Assembly: GCF_002441885.1 (NCBI RefSeq)
Contig: NZ_JXJT01000009.1
Location: forward strand, 20,326 to 84,325
Direction of reading: 5' to 3'
DNA length: 64,000 nucleotides
Source: Pseudolactococcus chungangensis CAU 28 = DSM 22330
Lineage (GTDB): Bacteria > Bacillota > Bacilli > Lactobacillales > Streptococcaceae
This document shows positions 19,701 to 26,788 of this stretch, one piece after another. Within the stretch, counting starts at the first letter, position 1, and the number at the start of each line of letters is the position of its first letter. The notes beneath the pieces were generated by a model that did no database searches, was not told where the DNA came from, and worked only from the letters and a program-made list of their open reading frames with translations. The position numbers and the translations under genes were made by a program.

Positions 19701-21001
19701 AGTTGCCTGAGGTATCTGAAGAACAGATGTCAGAAATTGTAGCGCATCATCCTGTCTTTACTAAGGAGATGAAAAAGACACATACACTTTTGATGCCTAT
19801 GCTATCACCAATTCATCAAGAGGGGTTAATAGACGAGGCATTCAGACAGTCTGGTTACAATGTGGTGCTCTTGCCGGAAGACAAATCAGCCATCAACTCT
19901 GGTCTCAAATTTGTCAACAACGATTCTTGCTATCCTGCCATCATTTCCATCGGGCAGTTGGTTCATGCACTGGAATCTGGTGACTACGATGTTGATAATA
20001 CCTCTGTTTTGATGACTCAGACGGGTGGCGGCTGTCGGGCGACCAACTATATTCCTTTATTGCGCAAGGCCTTGAAAGACGCAGGTTTTGGTCAGGTGCC
20101 TGTTGTGTCCTTGTCGATGGGGAATAAGGGGACTGAGAAGTCGGACGGTTTCAAGCTGACGGTGCCTTTGATGGTGCGCATAGTCATTGGTGCGCTTTAT
20201 GGTGACTTATTTGAGCGCGTTGTCTATCGGACGCGACCTTACGAAATGACTAAGGGGCAAGTTGATGCGCTACATGCCAAGTGGCTAGCTAAGGCCAAGC
20301 ATAATATGAAGACTGGTTCGATTTTTGAGTTTAATCGCAACATGAAACAAATCATACGAGAATTTGACGAAACGCCTTTACGAGACATTCAAAAACCGCG
20401 TGTCGGTGTTGTGGGTGAAATTCTTGTGAAATACTCGAAAACGGCTAATAATGATATTGTGAGCATCATCGAAGCAGAGGGTGCAGAAGCTGTCGTGCCG
20501 GATATTATTGGCTTTATGAACTATTCTCTTTATAACCAGATTTGGAAGTCAGATCATTTGGACATGGGTAAAAAAGCTAAGTATTTCGCACGTGCCTTCA
20601 TTAATATCATTCAAATGGTTGAAAAACCAATGAATAAAGCCTTGAAAGCGTCAAGCCGCTTTGATGGGATTCATTCGATTGATGCACTGGCTGCCGATAC
20701 AGAGAAAATTATTTCGATTGGGAATCATACCGGCGAAGGTTGGTTCTTGACTGGCGAGATGATTGAGCTCTTGCAAGACGGTGTCGATAACATCGTTTGT
20801 CTCCAACCCTTTGGCTGTCTGCCTAACCACATCGTCGGTAAAGGCATGACCAAAGAACTCCGTCGTCAATACCCACGAGCTAATATCACACCAATTGACT
20901 ATGATCCATCCGTTTCTGTTGTCAACCAACTCAACCGCATTCGCTTGATGATGGCGACGGCTAAGAAACAGATGAAAAAAGATATGGAAGTTGGGGTTTA
21001 A
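16730..21001 (+). CDS. 2-hydroxyacyl-CoA dehydratase activase-related protein (two activase domains plus DUF2229 and dehydratase-like region)
   Basis: A protein of 1,423-1,424 residues. Two BcrA/BadF-type ATPase domains occur in tandem. The first (about residues 1-290) has GIDVGSTTVKMV, SCAGGTGAFIDQMA and SRCGVF. The second (about 315-590) has GIDAGSTTTKVV, CSSGCGSFIETFA and SKCTVF. The cysteines match the [4Fe-4S] ligands of HgdC-type activases. A CxxCxxxC cluster (CGLCENMC) with a following GNRC lies near residue 605. The remainder is DUF2229 and dehydratase-like sequence. Such large fused proteins are common in lactic acid bacteria, but their substrate is not established. The start at 16730 has GAGG upstream. 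No separate dehydratase subunit genes adjoin it. Confidence 0.85.
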   Translation: MYKAGIDVGSTTVKMVVFDDNYGMMFSRYERHFSDVKTATIKVLKDMMIELGDIQFAFSITGSGGMGLSDVIGATFIQEVIASTLTIEKFIPQTDVMIELGGEDAKMTFFDGAMEQRMNGSCAGGTGAFIDQMAELLKVDAAGVNELAKNYDNLYPIASRCGVFAKTDVQPLLNEGVRKEDIAASIFQAVVNQTVAGLAAGRKITGNIAFLGGPLYFMSELRKRFIETLDIKPENVVFPEHPQLFVAMGAALDEENATEFTATEIISKLEQDESENLIPQDTLEVLFEDETALAEFRSRHAKAAADHKPLASHHGAAYLGIDAGSTTTKVVLIDDEGNILFEHYGSNNGDPLDSVLAVMTLLYQEIPEDVYIAKSAVTGYGEQLIKAAIKVDIGEVETMAHYKAAEFFQPGVDFIIDIGGQDMKAMTIRDGALSSIQLNEACSSGCGSFIETFAKSLRYDVKDFAQAALLTEHPVDLGSKCTVFMNSKVKQVQKEGATVGDISAGLSYSVIKNALYKVIKVKRPEDLGEKIVVQGGTFYNEAVLRAFEKISGREVVRPSIAGLMGAYGCALIAMENALDDIAPSTILTLSDLEQFKTMKEFTTCGLCENMCKMTLTVFNDGSKFVSGNRCERGAEKAMQIKVAKAEKKVNLVDYKYKKLFKFKSLNKKKAVNGEIGIPRVLNMYENYPLWHTMLTDLGFRVVLSPKSDKELYEKGIETIPSDTVCYPAKLSHGHIMTLIQKDVPTIFYPSVLYERQEDASAQNHYNCPIVQSYPEVIKNNIDEIRNGEVGYIHPFINLADADNMAKNLYEALAAFDVTFDAVKAAVTHGFQVMDDFKADIRNQAEELMMRINLNHEKAIVLSGRPYHLDPEINHGIADIITQEGFHVLTEDAIAHLSEVGGLRVVNQWVYHSRLYGAARVVAKNKNLELVQLNSFGCGLDAVTTDQVEEIMQAHHKLYTVLKIDEGSNMGAVRIRLRSLKAAVNERDKRGQLPEVSEEQMSEIVAHHPVFTKEMKKTHTLLMPMLSPIHQEGLIDEAFRQSGYNVVLLPEDKSAINSGLKFVNNDSCYPAIISIGQLVHALESGDYDVDNTSVLMTQTGGGCRATNYIPLLRKALKDAGFGQVPVVSLSMGNKGTEKSDGFKLTVPLMVRIVIGALYGDLFERVVYRTRPYEMTKGQVDALHAKWLAKAKHNMKTGSIFEFNRNMKQIIREFDETPLRDIQKPRVGVVGEILVKYSKTANNDIVSIIEAEGAEAVVPDIIGFMNYSLYNQIWKSDHLDMGKKAKYFARAFINIIQMVEKPMNKALKASSRFDGIHSIDALAADTEKIISIGNHTGEGWFLTGEMIELLQDGVDNIVCLQPFGCLPNHIVGKGMTKELRRQYPRANITPIDYDPSVSVVNQLNRIRLMMATAKKQMKKDMEVGV

Positions 21002-21008
21002 GTGACTC

Positions 21009-21035
21009 AAAAAACTGTCGCAAGATGGTTTTTTT
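21009..21035 (+). terminator. Terminator of the activase-like gene
   Basis: AAAACTGTC and GATGGTTTT pair with two G-T wobbles around a GCAA tetraloop, followed by T7. Confidence 0.7.
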
Positions 21036-21081
21036 ATTATTGGCATAAACTATATCAAAAGCAATAATCAACCGTTTTTTA

Positions 21082-21098
21082 TATAGTCTATAACTATA
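21082..21098. promoter_or_regulatory. MET-box (MtaR/MetR-type LysR regulator site)
   Basis: TATAGTCTATAACTATA matches the streptococcal MET-box TATAGTTTNAAACTATA with two mismatches. A half-site TAAACTATA lies about 35 bp upstream. It is centred about 66 bases before the start predicted from TATAAT at 21144-21149, the usual place for a LysR-type activator. Confidence 0.6.
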
Positions 21099-21143
21099 TC
21101 TTTGGTCAACATTTCAGTATTATACAACCGACATATTTTACCC

Positions 21144-21149
21144 TATAAT
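21144..21149 (+). promoter_or_regulatory. -10 box of the MetE-like gene
   Basis: TATAAT without a good -35, consistent with an activator-dependent promoter served by the MET-box. Confidence 0.4.
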
Positions 21150-21229
21150 AAAATTATCCAAAAAATAATTGTGTTGACTGATTGACTAGGTCATTTCAAA
21201 AATAAAACAGGAAAAAGGGGAATCAGAAA

Positions 21230-22399
21230 ATGAGTGAAAAATTTCAAATTGTAGGCAGTCTGTTAAGGCCACAAAACTTGTTGGCTTATAAGAGCCAAAT
21301 CGAAAAACGTGATGACATTCAATATCCGTTCTATAACGATTTTGAAGGTTATCAAGCTTGTGAAACTCAAGCCATTCAAGATGTCATTCAAAAACAAATC
21401 GACCACAAGCTCAGCATTATTTCAGACGGTGAGTTTTCAAAGTCGCTCTGGCATTTAGATTTTGTCTGGGGATTGAAAGGTGTGCGGCGTTTAATCGCAG
21501 AACACGGCTATTTTTTCAGAGATTTCGACGAAACGCAGACCTATGAAACACGTCGTGATATTGCCTTAGCTTTCGATGATAAACTCAGCGGTCACAACCA
21601 CCATTTCATCGACATTTACCAAGAAATCCAAGCAGATGCTGAGGAACAGACGACAAAATTGTGTATTCCGTCACCCTCACATATCTTCGGGGAATGGTCG
21701 TTTTCGCGTGAGCAAAATCTTGACCAGTCTAACGACTCTTATTATCAGGAAGCTGAGATTTTTAAACATGATTTAGCTAACGCTTACCAAGAATTTTTGA
21801 GTGACTATGCGACAATCGGAGGCAAAATCATACAGTTCGACGACTGCCTCTGGGAGATGTTCTCAACAGATAATCCTAACTCACCTTTCACTGGTGGACA
21901 TATTGACCAAGCGAGTATCCAGAACCTCGCGCAAACATTCATTGACCTTAATAATAAAGTCATCGACTATGGTCATCGACTCGGGCTCAAAGTTTGGACG
22001 CATAATTGTCGTGGCAATTACGATTCTCGTAACATGGGTGGAGGCTCTTATGAGACGATCGCTAATCTTTTCTTAGGACAGCAAAAGTATGACCGTTTCT
22101 TTTTAGAGTGGGATGATGAGCGAGCAGGGGATCTTTCAGCACTCAACGTGTTCAAAGACCGTACTGAGACGGAAGTTGTGCTAGGTTTACTTTCTAGTAA
22201 AACAGCAACTTTAGATAATGAGACACGTGTTTTGGACCTACTTGAAAAAGCAAGTCAAATCATTCCAAAAGACAGACTCTTTTTATCTCATCAATGTGGT
22301 TTTGCATCATGTGATAATGGCAATGCCTTAACTGAAAGTCAGCAGTGGGCTAAAATTGACCAAGGTCAACAAATTGCTGCTGATTTCTTTGGTAAATAA
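21230..22399 (+). CDS. Cobalamin-independent methionine synthase-family protein (MetE C-terminal domain, YxjG/YxjH-like)
   Basis: A protein of 389 residues, about half of full MetE, corresponding to the catalytic C-terminal barrel. Zinc-ligand candidates are the His/Cys of VWTHNCRGN and the Cys of FLSHQCGFASC; IQFDDCLWE is another conserved block. Family members are thought to transfer methyl groups to homocysteine or related thiols. The ATG at 21230 has a purine-rich GGAAAAAGGGGAA site. A MET-box upstream supports a role in methionine supply. Monocistronic, with a terminator after it. Confidence 0.85.
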   Translation: MSEKFQIVGSLLRPQNLLAYKSQIEKRDDIQYPFYNDFEGYQACETQAIQDVIQKQIDHKLSIISDGEFSKSLWHLDFVWGLKGVRRLIAEHGYFFRDFDETQTYETRRDIALAFDDKLSGHNHHFIDIYQEIQADAEEQTTKLCIPSPSHIFGEWSFSREQNLDQSNDSYYQEAEIFKHDLANAYQEFLSDYATIGGKIIQFDDCLWEMFSTDNPNSPFTGGHIDQASIQNLAQTFIDLNNKVIDYGHRLGLKVWTHNCRGNYDSRNMGGGSYETIANLFLGQQKYDRFFLEWDDERAGDLSALNVFKDRTETEVVLGLLSSKTATLDNETRVLDLLEKASQIIPKDRLFLSHQCGFASCDNGNALTESQQWAKIDQGQQIAADFFGK

Positions 22400-22408
22400 T
22401 TTTAGGAT

Positions 22409-22433
22409 AAAACTATCTTGCGATAGTTTTTTT
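22409..22433 (+). terminator. Terminator of the MetE-like gene
   Basis: AAAACTATC and GATAGTTTT flank a TTGC loop, followed by a T-run. Confidence 0.85.
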
Positions 22434-22507
22434 GTTGACAGGTGTTTTCTTTCATATTATACTTAGAATAAAGAGAATAAAAAAAGATTTTTCAAATATG
22501 ACATACC

Positions 22508-22536
22508 TTGTCACTTATCCTATGATAAGATAATGA
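22508..22536 (+). promoter_or_regulatory. Promoter of the WYL/ClbS/GyrI/radical-SAM operon
   Basis: TTGTCA at 22508-22513 and a weak -10 (TAATGA at 22531-22536) with 17 bp spacing. No other promoter-like sequence is evident before the four-gene operon. Confidence 0.35.
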
Positions 22537-22593
22537 TAAGAAGTGAAACAGTATGCCGTGTTGTCTAGTTATACCGGCTTGAAAGCGGAAATA

Positions 22594-23499
22594 ATGCAGA
22601 TTAATCGTATCTTTGGTATCACTTATCTTTTGTTAAATCATGAACATATGACAGCCAAAATGCTGAGTGAAAAGTTCAATGTGTCCATTCGCACGATTTA
22701 TCGCGATATTGATAGAATGAGCCAGCTAGGGATTCCAATCTACACTGAGCGAGGTAAGCGTGGTGGCGTCAGTCTTTTATCTGATTTTGTTTTGAGCAAA
22801 GTTTTGTTAGATACCGATGAAAGAAAAAGTATTTTACAGGCCTTGCAAACGACACGTGCTATTAATTTTGATCCAAAAAATGAAGAGACATTAGCCAAAT
22901 TGACAGCACTATTTGGCATACAAGATCCCCCTTGGTTGGCGATTGATTTTAGCACTTGGTACGGGTTTAGCACACATGATTTTGAACAGTTAAAAACGGC
23001 CATACTAAGTCAGAAAGTAGTAACTTTTAACTACCATAACTCAAAAGGTGAGATGAATTTCAGGACGGTGGAACCGACACAACTCATTTTTAAAAGCATG
23101 GGTTGGTACCTCAAAGCTTATTGTTTAAATAAACAAGAAGTCCGGATATTTAAACTTAGTCGAATAACCAAACTTGAAACAACTGAACAATCCGTTGAAA
23201 ATCGATCGTCTGATGTTCAAGTCGTTAACAGTTTGAAACCGCAAACGCCTGAAATGATCCATTTAAAAATGCTAGTGTCCTTACAGCTAGGGTATCGAAT
23301 TTATGACGATTTTCCGATAGATACTATTCAAAAATATTCGGATAAGACATTATTAATTGAAGGAATGTTCCCAAAAACAGAATGGCTCTATAGCTATATC
23401 TTATCACTTGGACAAGCAGTGAAAGTGATAGAACCATTTGCCTTGAAACAAGAGCTATTAACAATGATTAAAAAAATGGAGGAAAATTATAATGAGTAG
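22594..23499 (+). CDS. HTH and WYL domain transcriptional regulator (YafY type)
   Basis: About 301 residues from the Met at 22594. The N-terminal HTH_11 domain is MTAKMLSEKFNVSIRTIYRD, followed by the IPIYTERGKRGG wing. The middle and C-terminal part is a WYL domain (VTFNYHNSKGE, then TVEPTQLIFKSMGWYLKAYC). WYL regulators often sense nucleic-acid fragments or small ligands linked to DNA damage and phage stress. A longer in-frame start at 22543 adds 17 residues unlike the family. The gene overlaps the ClbS-like gene by eight bases, so it is co-transcribed with and probably controls the three genes that follow. Confidence 0.85.
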   Translation: MQINRIFGITYLLLNHEHMTAKMLSEKFNVSIRTIYRDIDRMSQLGIPIYTERGKRGGVSLLSDFVLSKVLLDTDERKSILQALQTTRAINFDPKNEETLAKLTALFGIQDPPWLAIDFSTWYGFSTHDFEQLKTAILSQKVVTFNYHNSKGEMNFRTVEPTQLIFKSMGWYLKAYCLNKQEVRIFKLSRITKLETTEQSVENRSSDVQVVNSLKPQTPEMIHLKMLVSLQLGYRIYDDFPIDTIQKYSDKTLLIEGMFPKTEWLYSYILSLGQAVKVIEPFALKQELLTMIKKMEENYNE

Positions 23500-24022
23500 A
23501 CCAACAAGCAAGACAGACTTACTTGAAGCGGGAAACACACAGTTTTTGAAATTAGAGAAATTGATGCAGACCCTGCCAGATGAGAACCAGACATTTAATT
23601 TTGAAGTCACTGAAAAAATGACAGAGGCGCATTGGCAGCGGGATAAAAATCTAAGAGATGTGCTCATTCATCTCTATGAATGGCATCAGTTGCTCTTAAA
23701 ATGGGTAACTGCTAATCAAAATGGCAAGGCGGAACCTTTTCTACCAGCACCCTATACTTGGAAATCCTATGGTCAGATGAATCAGGAATTTTGGGAAAAG
23801 CACCAGTCAACACCACTTGATGAGGCTAAACAATTATTTGAGGCAAGTCATCAAGACGTGATGACCTTGGCAGACACATTTTCAAATGAAGAACTTTTCA
23901 CTAAGAAAATGTTTGATTGGACAGGTACGACCTCACTCGGTGCTTACTTTATATCCGCTGCCCCTAGCCATTATGACTGGGCGATGAAGAAATTGAGAAA
24001 GCAGATCAAAGCCAATCAATAA
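23492..24022 (+). CDS. ClbS/DfsB-family four-helix protein (DUF1706)
   Basis: A protein of 176 residues with the family start RPTSKTDLLEAGNTQFLKL, the HLYEWHQLLLKW helix, the LPAPYTWKSYGQMNQEFWEKH block and a C-terminal AAPSHYDWAMKKLRK. The family belongs to the DinB-like four-helix fold. Its founding member ClbS protects colibactin producers by opening the electrophilic cyclopropane of the toxin. The ATG has GGAGG upstream inside the WYL gene. What this copy acts on is unknown. Confidence 0.85.
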   Translation: MSRPTSKTDLLEAGNTQFLKLEKLMQTLPDENQTFNFEVTEKMTEAHWQRDKNLRDVLIHLYEWHQLLLKWVTANQNGKAEPFLPAPYTWKSYGQMNQEFWEKHQSTPLDEAKQLFEASHQDVMTLADTFSNEELFTKKMFDWTGTTSLGAYFISAAPSHYDWAMKKLRKQIKANQ

Positions 24023-24039
24023 CGATAGAGGACAGTCAA

Positions 24040-24681
24040 ATGACCGTTGAAAAAGTAGATTTTAAAAAAACGCAAAAAGAATTTTATCAAGCCAAAACTA
24101 GCCCGACGATTATTGATGTCCCAGAAATGCCTTTTATCATGGTTAATGGCAAGGGCGATCCCAATACGAGCGCTACTTATAAACAAGCGCTTGACCTTCT
24201 CTACGCCCTATCTTATACGATTAAGATGAGTCCCAAGCAAAACGATGCACCCGACGGCTATTTTGACTATGTTGTGGCGCCGCTTGAGGGCTTATGGTGG
24301 CTGCCAAATGATGCCAGTCCATTTTCAGGTCATTTAGATAAAGATCAGTTTAACTGGACTGCCATGATCCGCCAACCTGATTTTGTCACGGTGGCTGTTT
24401 TTGAACATTTTCGTGAAATCGTGCAGGAAAAGAAACCGACATTAGATGTGTCACTGGCACGCTTGGAAATGCTGTCAGAGGGCTTGTGTGGGCAAATCAT
24501 GCACATTGGCAGTTATGATGACGAGCCTGCAACGATAAAGACTTTGGATGACTTTATCGTGGCATCTGGTCATAGGGTAGACATTTCAGCAACACGACGG
24601 CACCATGAAATTTATCTGAGCGATCCCAGAAGAGTAGCACCTGAAAAATTAAAAACGGTTATTCGACACCCGATTCAGTAG
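24040..24681 (+). CDS. GyrI-like small-molecule-binding domain protein
   Basis: A protein of 213 residues. The N-terminus reads FYQAKTSPTIIDVPEMPFIMVNGKGDP. Later blocks are YVVAPLEGLWW, NWTAMIRQPDFVT and the C-terminal HHEIYLSDPRRVAPEKLKTV, typical of the stand-alone GyrI-like group (the SAV2435/Lin2189 type). Members of this group have been reported to hydrolyse cyclopropane-bearing DNA alkylators. There is no HTH domain, so it is not an AraC-type regulator. GAGG precedes the ATG. It lies 17 bp after the ClbS-like gene and 9 bp before the radical SAM gene. Confidence 0.82.
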   Translation: MTVEKVDFKKTQKEFYQAKTSPTIIDVPEMPFIMVNGKGDPNTSATYKQALDLLYALSYTIKMSPKQNDAPDGYFDYVVAPLEGLWWLPNDASPFSGHLDKDQFNWTAMIRQPDFVTVAVFEHFREIVQEKKPTLDVSLARLEMLSEGLCGQIMHIGSYDDEPATIKTLDDFIVASGHRVDISATRRHHEIYLSDPRRVAPEKLKTVIRHPIQ

Positions 24682-24690
24682 GAAGGCAAG

Positions 24691-25581
24691 ATGGATTATA
24701 TACCAGCTAAAACGATTTTACAAAAGGTGAAATTTGACGGCAATCTCTGGTTTGGCATTGACTATAATATTAACTTATATAAGGGTTGCAATCATGGCTG
24801 TATCTATTGTGATAGTCGGAGTGCCAGATATTTTATTGACGATTTTGATCGCGTGCGGGTCAAGGAAAACGGTCTAGGGATTTTAGCCAAGGAATTAGGT
24901 CGAAAAATTCCTAAAGGTGTGATTGGGCTTGGCGCCATGTCAGATAGTTACAATCCCTATGAGAAAAAATTACAGGTGACACGGGGCGCTTTAGAGCTAA
25001 TTGAAACCTATGGATTTGGTGTCTCCTTGGAAACGAAAAGCGATTTGATCACGCGTGATATTGATATTCTGAAACGCATTTCTGAAAAATCGAGCTGTAT
25101 TATCAAGCTGTCTATCACTGCCAGTGATGATGTCCTAGCCAGAAAAATTGAACCGTCAGCAAGCCTTAGCTCAAAACGCTTTGCAGCGATTCGCAAGCTA
25201 AGCGATAATGGCATTTTTGCAGGCATCTTGCTCATGCCTGTCCTACCCTTGATCACGGATAGCGATGAGAATATCATAAATATCGTGAACTTAGCCCATG
25301 AACACGGTGCTAAGTTTATTTATAGCCTGTTTGGCGTGACTTTGCGAGATGTTCAGCGGGATCATTTTTTTGAGAAATTGGCGCAATATTTCCCTGAGCT
25401 TGAGCGGGAATATTTCACCATGTATGGCAATCGCTACCAGTGCAATGTGCCTGATATGGCGCGAAAACAAGCACTCTTTGCTGCGGAATGTGAGAAGTAT
25501 GGTATCTTGTATCGGATGGCTGATATTGTTGCTGGTTATAAGCAGGTTAATTCGGAGCCTGAGCAGTTAAGGTTGTTTTAG
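24691..25581 (+). CDS. Radical SAM protein, spore photoproduct lyase-like (SPL family)
   Basis: A protein of 296 residues. The [4Fe-4S] motif is CNHGCIYC with Cys33, Cys37 and Cys40 (CX3CX2C). GVIGLGAMSDSYNPYEKKLQ is the second block and SLETKSDLITRDIDILKRI the third, as in the SPL/Rv2578c group. Spore photoproduct lyase itself repairs a thymine dimer by radical chemistry. The relatives in non-sporulating bacteria are uncharacterised, and a DNA-repair role here is an inference from the neighbours. AGGAAGG precedes the ATG. It is the last gene of the WYL/ClbS/GyrI operon. Confidence 0.85.
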   Translation: MDYIPAKTILQKVKFDGNLWFGIDYNINLYKGCNHGCIYCDSRSARYFIDDFDRVRVKENGLGILAKELGRKIPKGVIGLGAMSDSYNPYEKKLQVTRGALELIETYGFGVSLETKSDLITRDIDILKRISEKSSCIIKLSITASDDVLARKIEPSASLSSKRFAAIRKLSDNGIFAGILLMPVLPLITDSDENIINIVNLAHEHGAKFIYSLFGVTLRDVQRDHFFEKLAQYFPELEREYFTMYGNRYQCNVPDMARKQALFAAECEKYGILYRMADIVAGYKQVNSEPEQLRLF

Positions 25582-25712
25582 TTGATGAGAAAATTATCAA
25601 AAACTAAAAGAAGTAAAGGTACCTAACAAACATCTTCAAGACAAATAACAACAACGACCACCCCCTTATATGGTAAAATATATTTGACATTTATATCAAA
25701 AAGGGGTCAAAA

Positions 25713-26687
25713 ATGACAAAAGAAATATATGACATAACGATTATTGGCGCAGGACCTAGTGGCTTATTCGCAGGTTTCTACGCCGGTATGCGTAAAAATA
25801 AAGTCCAAATTATAGATTCACTCGAAGTACCCGGCGGTCAATTAACCGCCCTCTATCCAGAAAAAACGATACATGATGTGCCAGGCTATTTCGCAGTCAA
25901 GGCTGAAACGCTCGTGGCTGATCTAGTCAAGCAAACCGCTCAATTTTGTGTACCAATCCGCCTATCTGAGAAAGTCGTTGACATCACGCCGACAGAAAAT
26001 CAAGGCGTTTACCAAGTGACAACGACTAAGTCTAGCTATTTAACAAAAGCTGTCATTATCGCAACAGGCAATGGCTCATTTGCACCAAAACCTTTGAAAA
26101 CTGATGAACCGTCAGAGTTTGATGACACTAAATTGGGATATAGTGTAACCGATAAGCAGCAGTATGCAGGAAAAACAGTTGCGGTTGCAGGTGGCGGTGA
26201 CTCTGCCATTGACTTGGCTTTGATGCTTTCTGAAGTAGCAGCATCTGTTAGCCTCATTCACAGACGGGATGCCTTTAGAGCGCATGAATCATCTGTCGAT
26301 AAATTGCATGCTTCTGACGTTCATGTCGTGACGCCTGTGACCATTCGCAGTATTTCAGATTATCAAGAGGGCTTGCGCATCGCGTTATCTGATGACCGTG
26401 AGTTGGAAGTGGACCATTTGATTGTGCAGCATGGTTTCCTCAGCAATAATAAAGATATCCGCGCTTGGTCGGTAAATCTTGAGATGAAACGTCAGCATTT
26501 CATGGTTGATAGCCATTATCAAACGAGTTGTGAAAATATCTATGCCATCGGAGATACCGCCAACTATGATGGCAAGCTCGGTTTAATCGTTGAAGGCTTT
26601 AAAGAAGGCCCACATGCTGTCAATCAAATCATGACAAAAATTCATAGTGGTAAATTAAGCCACGCGCATTCGACCTCGTTGTTTTAA
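25713..26687 (+). CDS. Ferredoxin/flavodoxin-NADP+ reductase, thioredoxin reductase-like (YumC type)
   Basis: A protein of 324 residues with an FAD-binding GAGPSGL at residues 11-17, a second Rossmann motif AGGGDSAIDLAL, and the C-terminal IYAIGDTANYDGK. The redox CxxC pair of thioredoxin reductase is absent, which places it with the FNR2/YumC enzymes. It moves electrons between NADPH and ferredoxin or flavodoxin. AAAGGGG precedes the ATG. Monocistronic, with a terminator after it. Confidence 0.88.
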   Translation: MTKEIYDITIIGAGPSGLFAGFYAGMRKNKVQIIDSLEVPGGQLTALYPEKTIHDVPGYFAVKAETLVADLVKQTAQFCVPIRLSEKVVDITPTENQGVYQVTTTKSSYLTKAVIIATGNGSFAPKPLKTDEPSEFDDTKLGYSVTDKQQYAGKTVAVAGGGDSAIDLALMLSEVAASVSLIHRRDAFRAHESSVDKLHASDVHVVTPVTIRSISDYQEGLRIALSDDRELEVDHLIVQHGFLSNNKDIRAWSVNLEMKRQHFMVDSHYQTSCENIYAIGDTANYDGKLGLIVEGFKEGPHAVNQIMTKIHSGKLSHAHSTSLF

Positions 26688-26695
26688 TACAAACT

Positions 26696-26730
26696 AGCCA
26701 ATTAACTTTTGTGTTTGATTGGCTTTTTTT
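26696..26730 (+). terminator. Terminator of the FNR-type reductase gene
   Basis: AGCCAATTAA and TTTGATTGGCT form the stem, followed by T7. Confidence 0.85.
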
Positions 26731-26753
26731 ATTATCTAAAGACTGGTGAATTA

Positions 26754-26782
26754 TTGAAAAATTGCGAAAATTACGCTAGAAT
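26754..26782 (+). promoter_or_regulatory. aroE promoter placing the transcript start on the ATG
   Basis: TTGAAA at 26754-26759, a 17-bp spacer, and TAGAAT at 26777-26782. The ATG at 26789 begins seven bases after the -10, so the predicted start coincides with the A of the start codon. No Shine-Dalgarno sequence is present. Confidence 0.65.
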
Positions 26783-26788
26783 AGCTGT

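Noticed and set aside
24040-24681. AraC-type regulator with GyrI domain
   Set aside because: No helix-turn-helix region is present; only the small-molecule-binding domain is seen.
25713-26687. Thioredoxin reductase (trxB)
   Set aside because: The redox CxxC motif is missing, so the FNR/YumC-type assignment is preferred.
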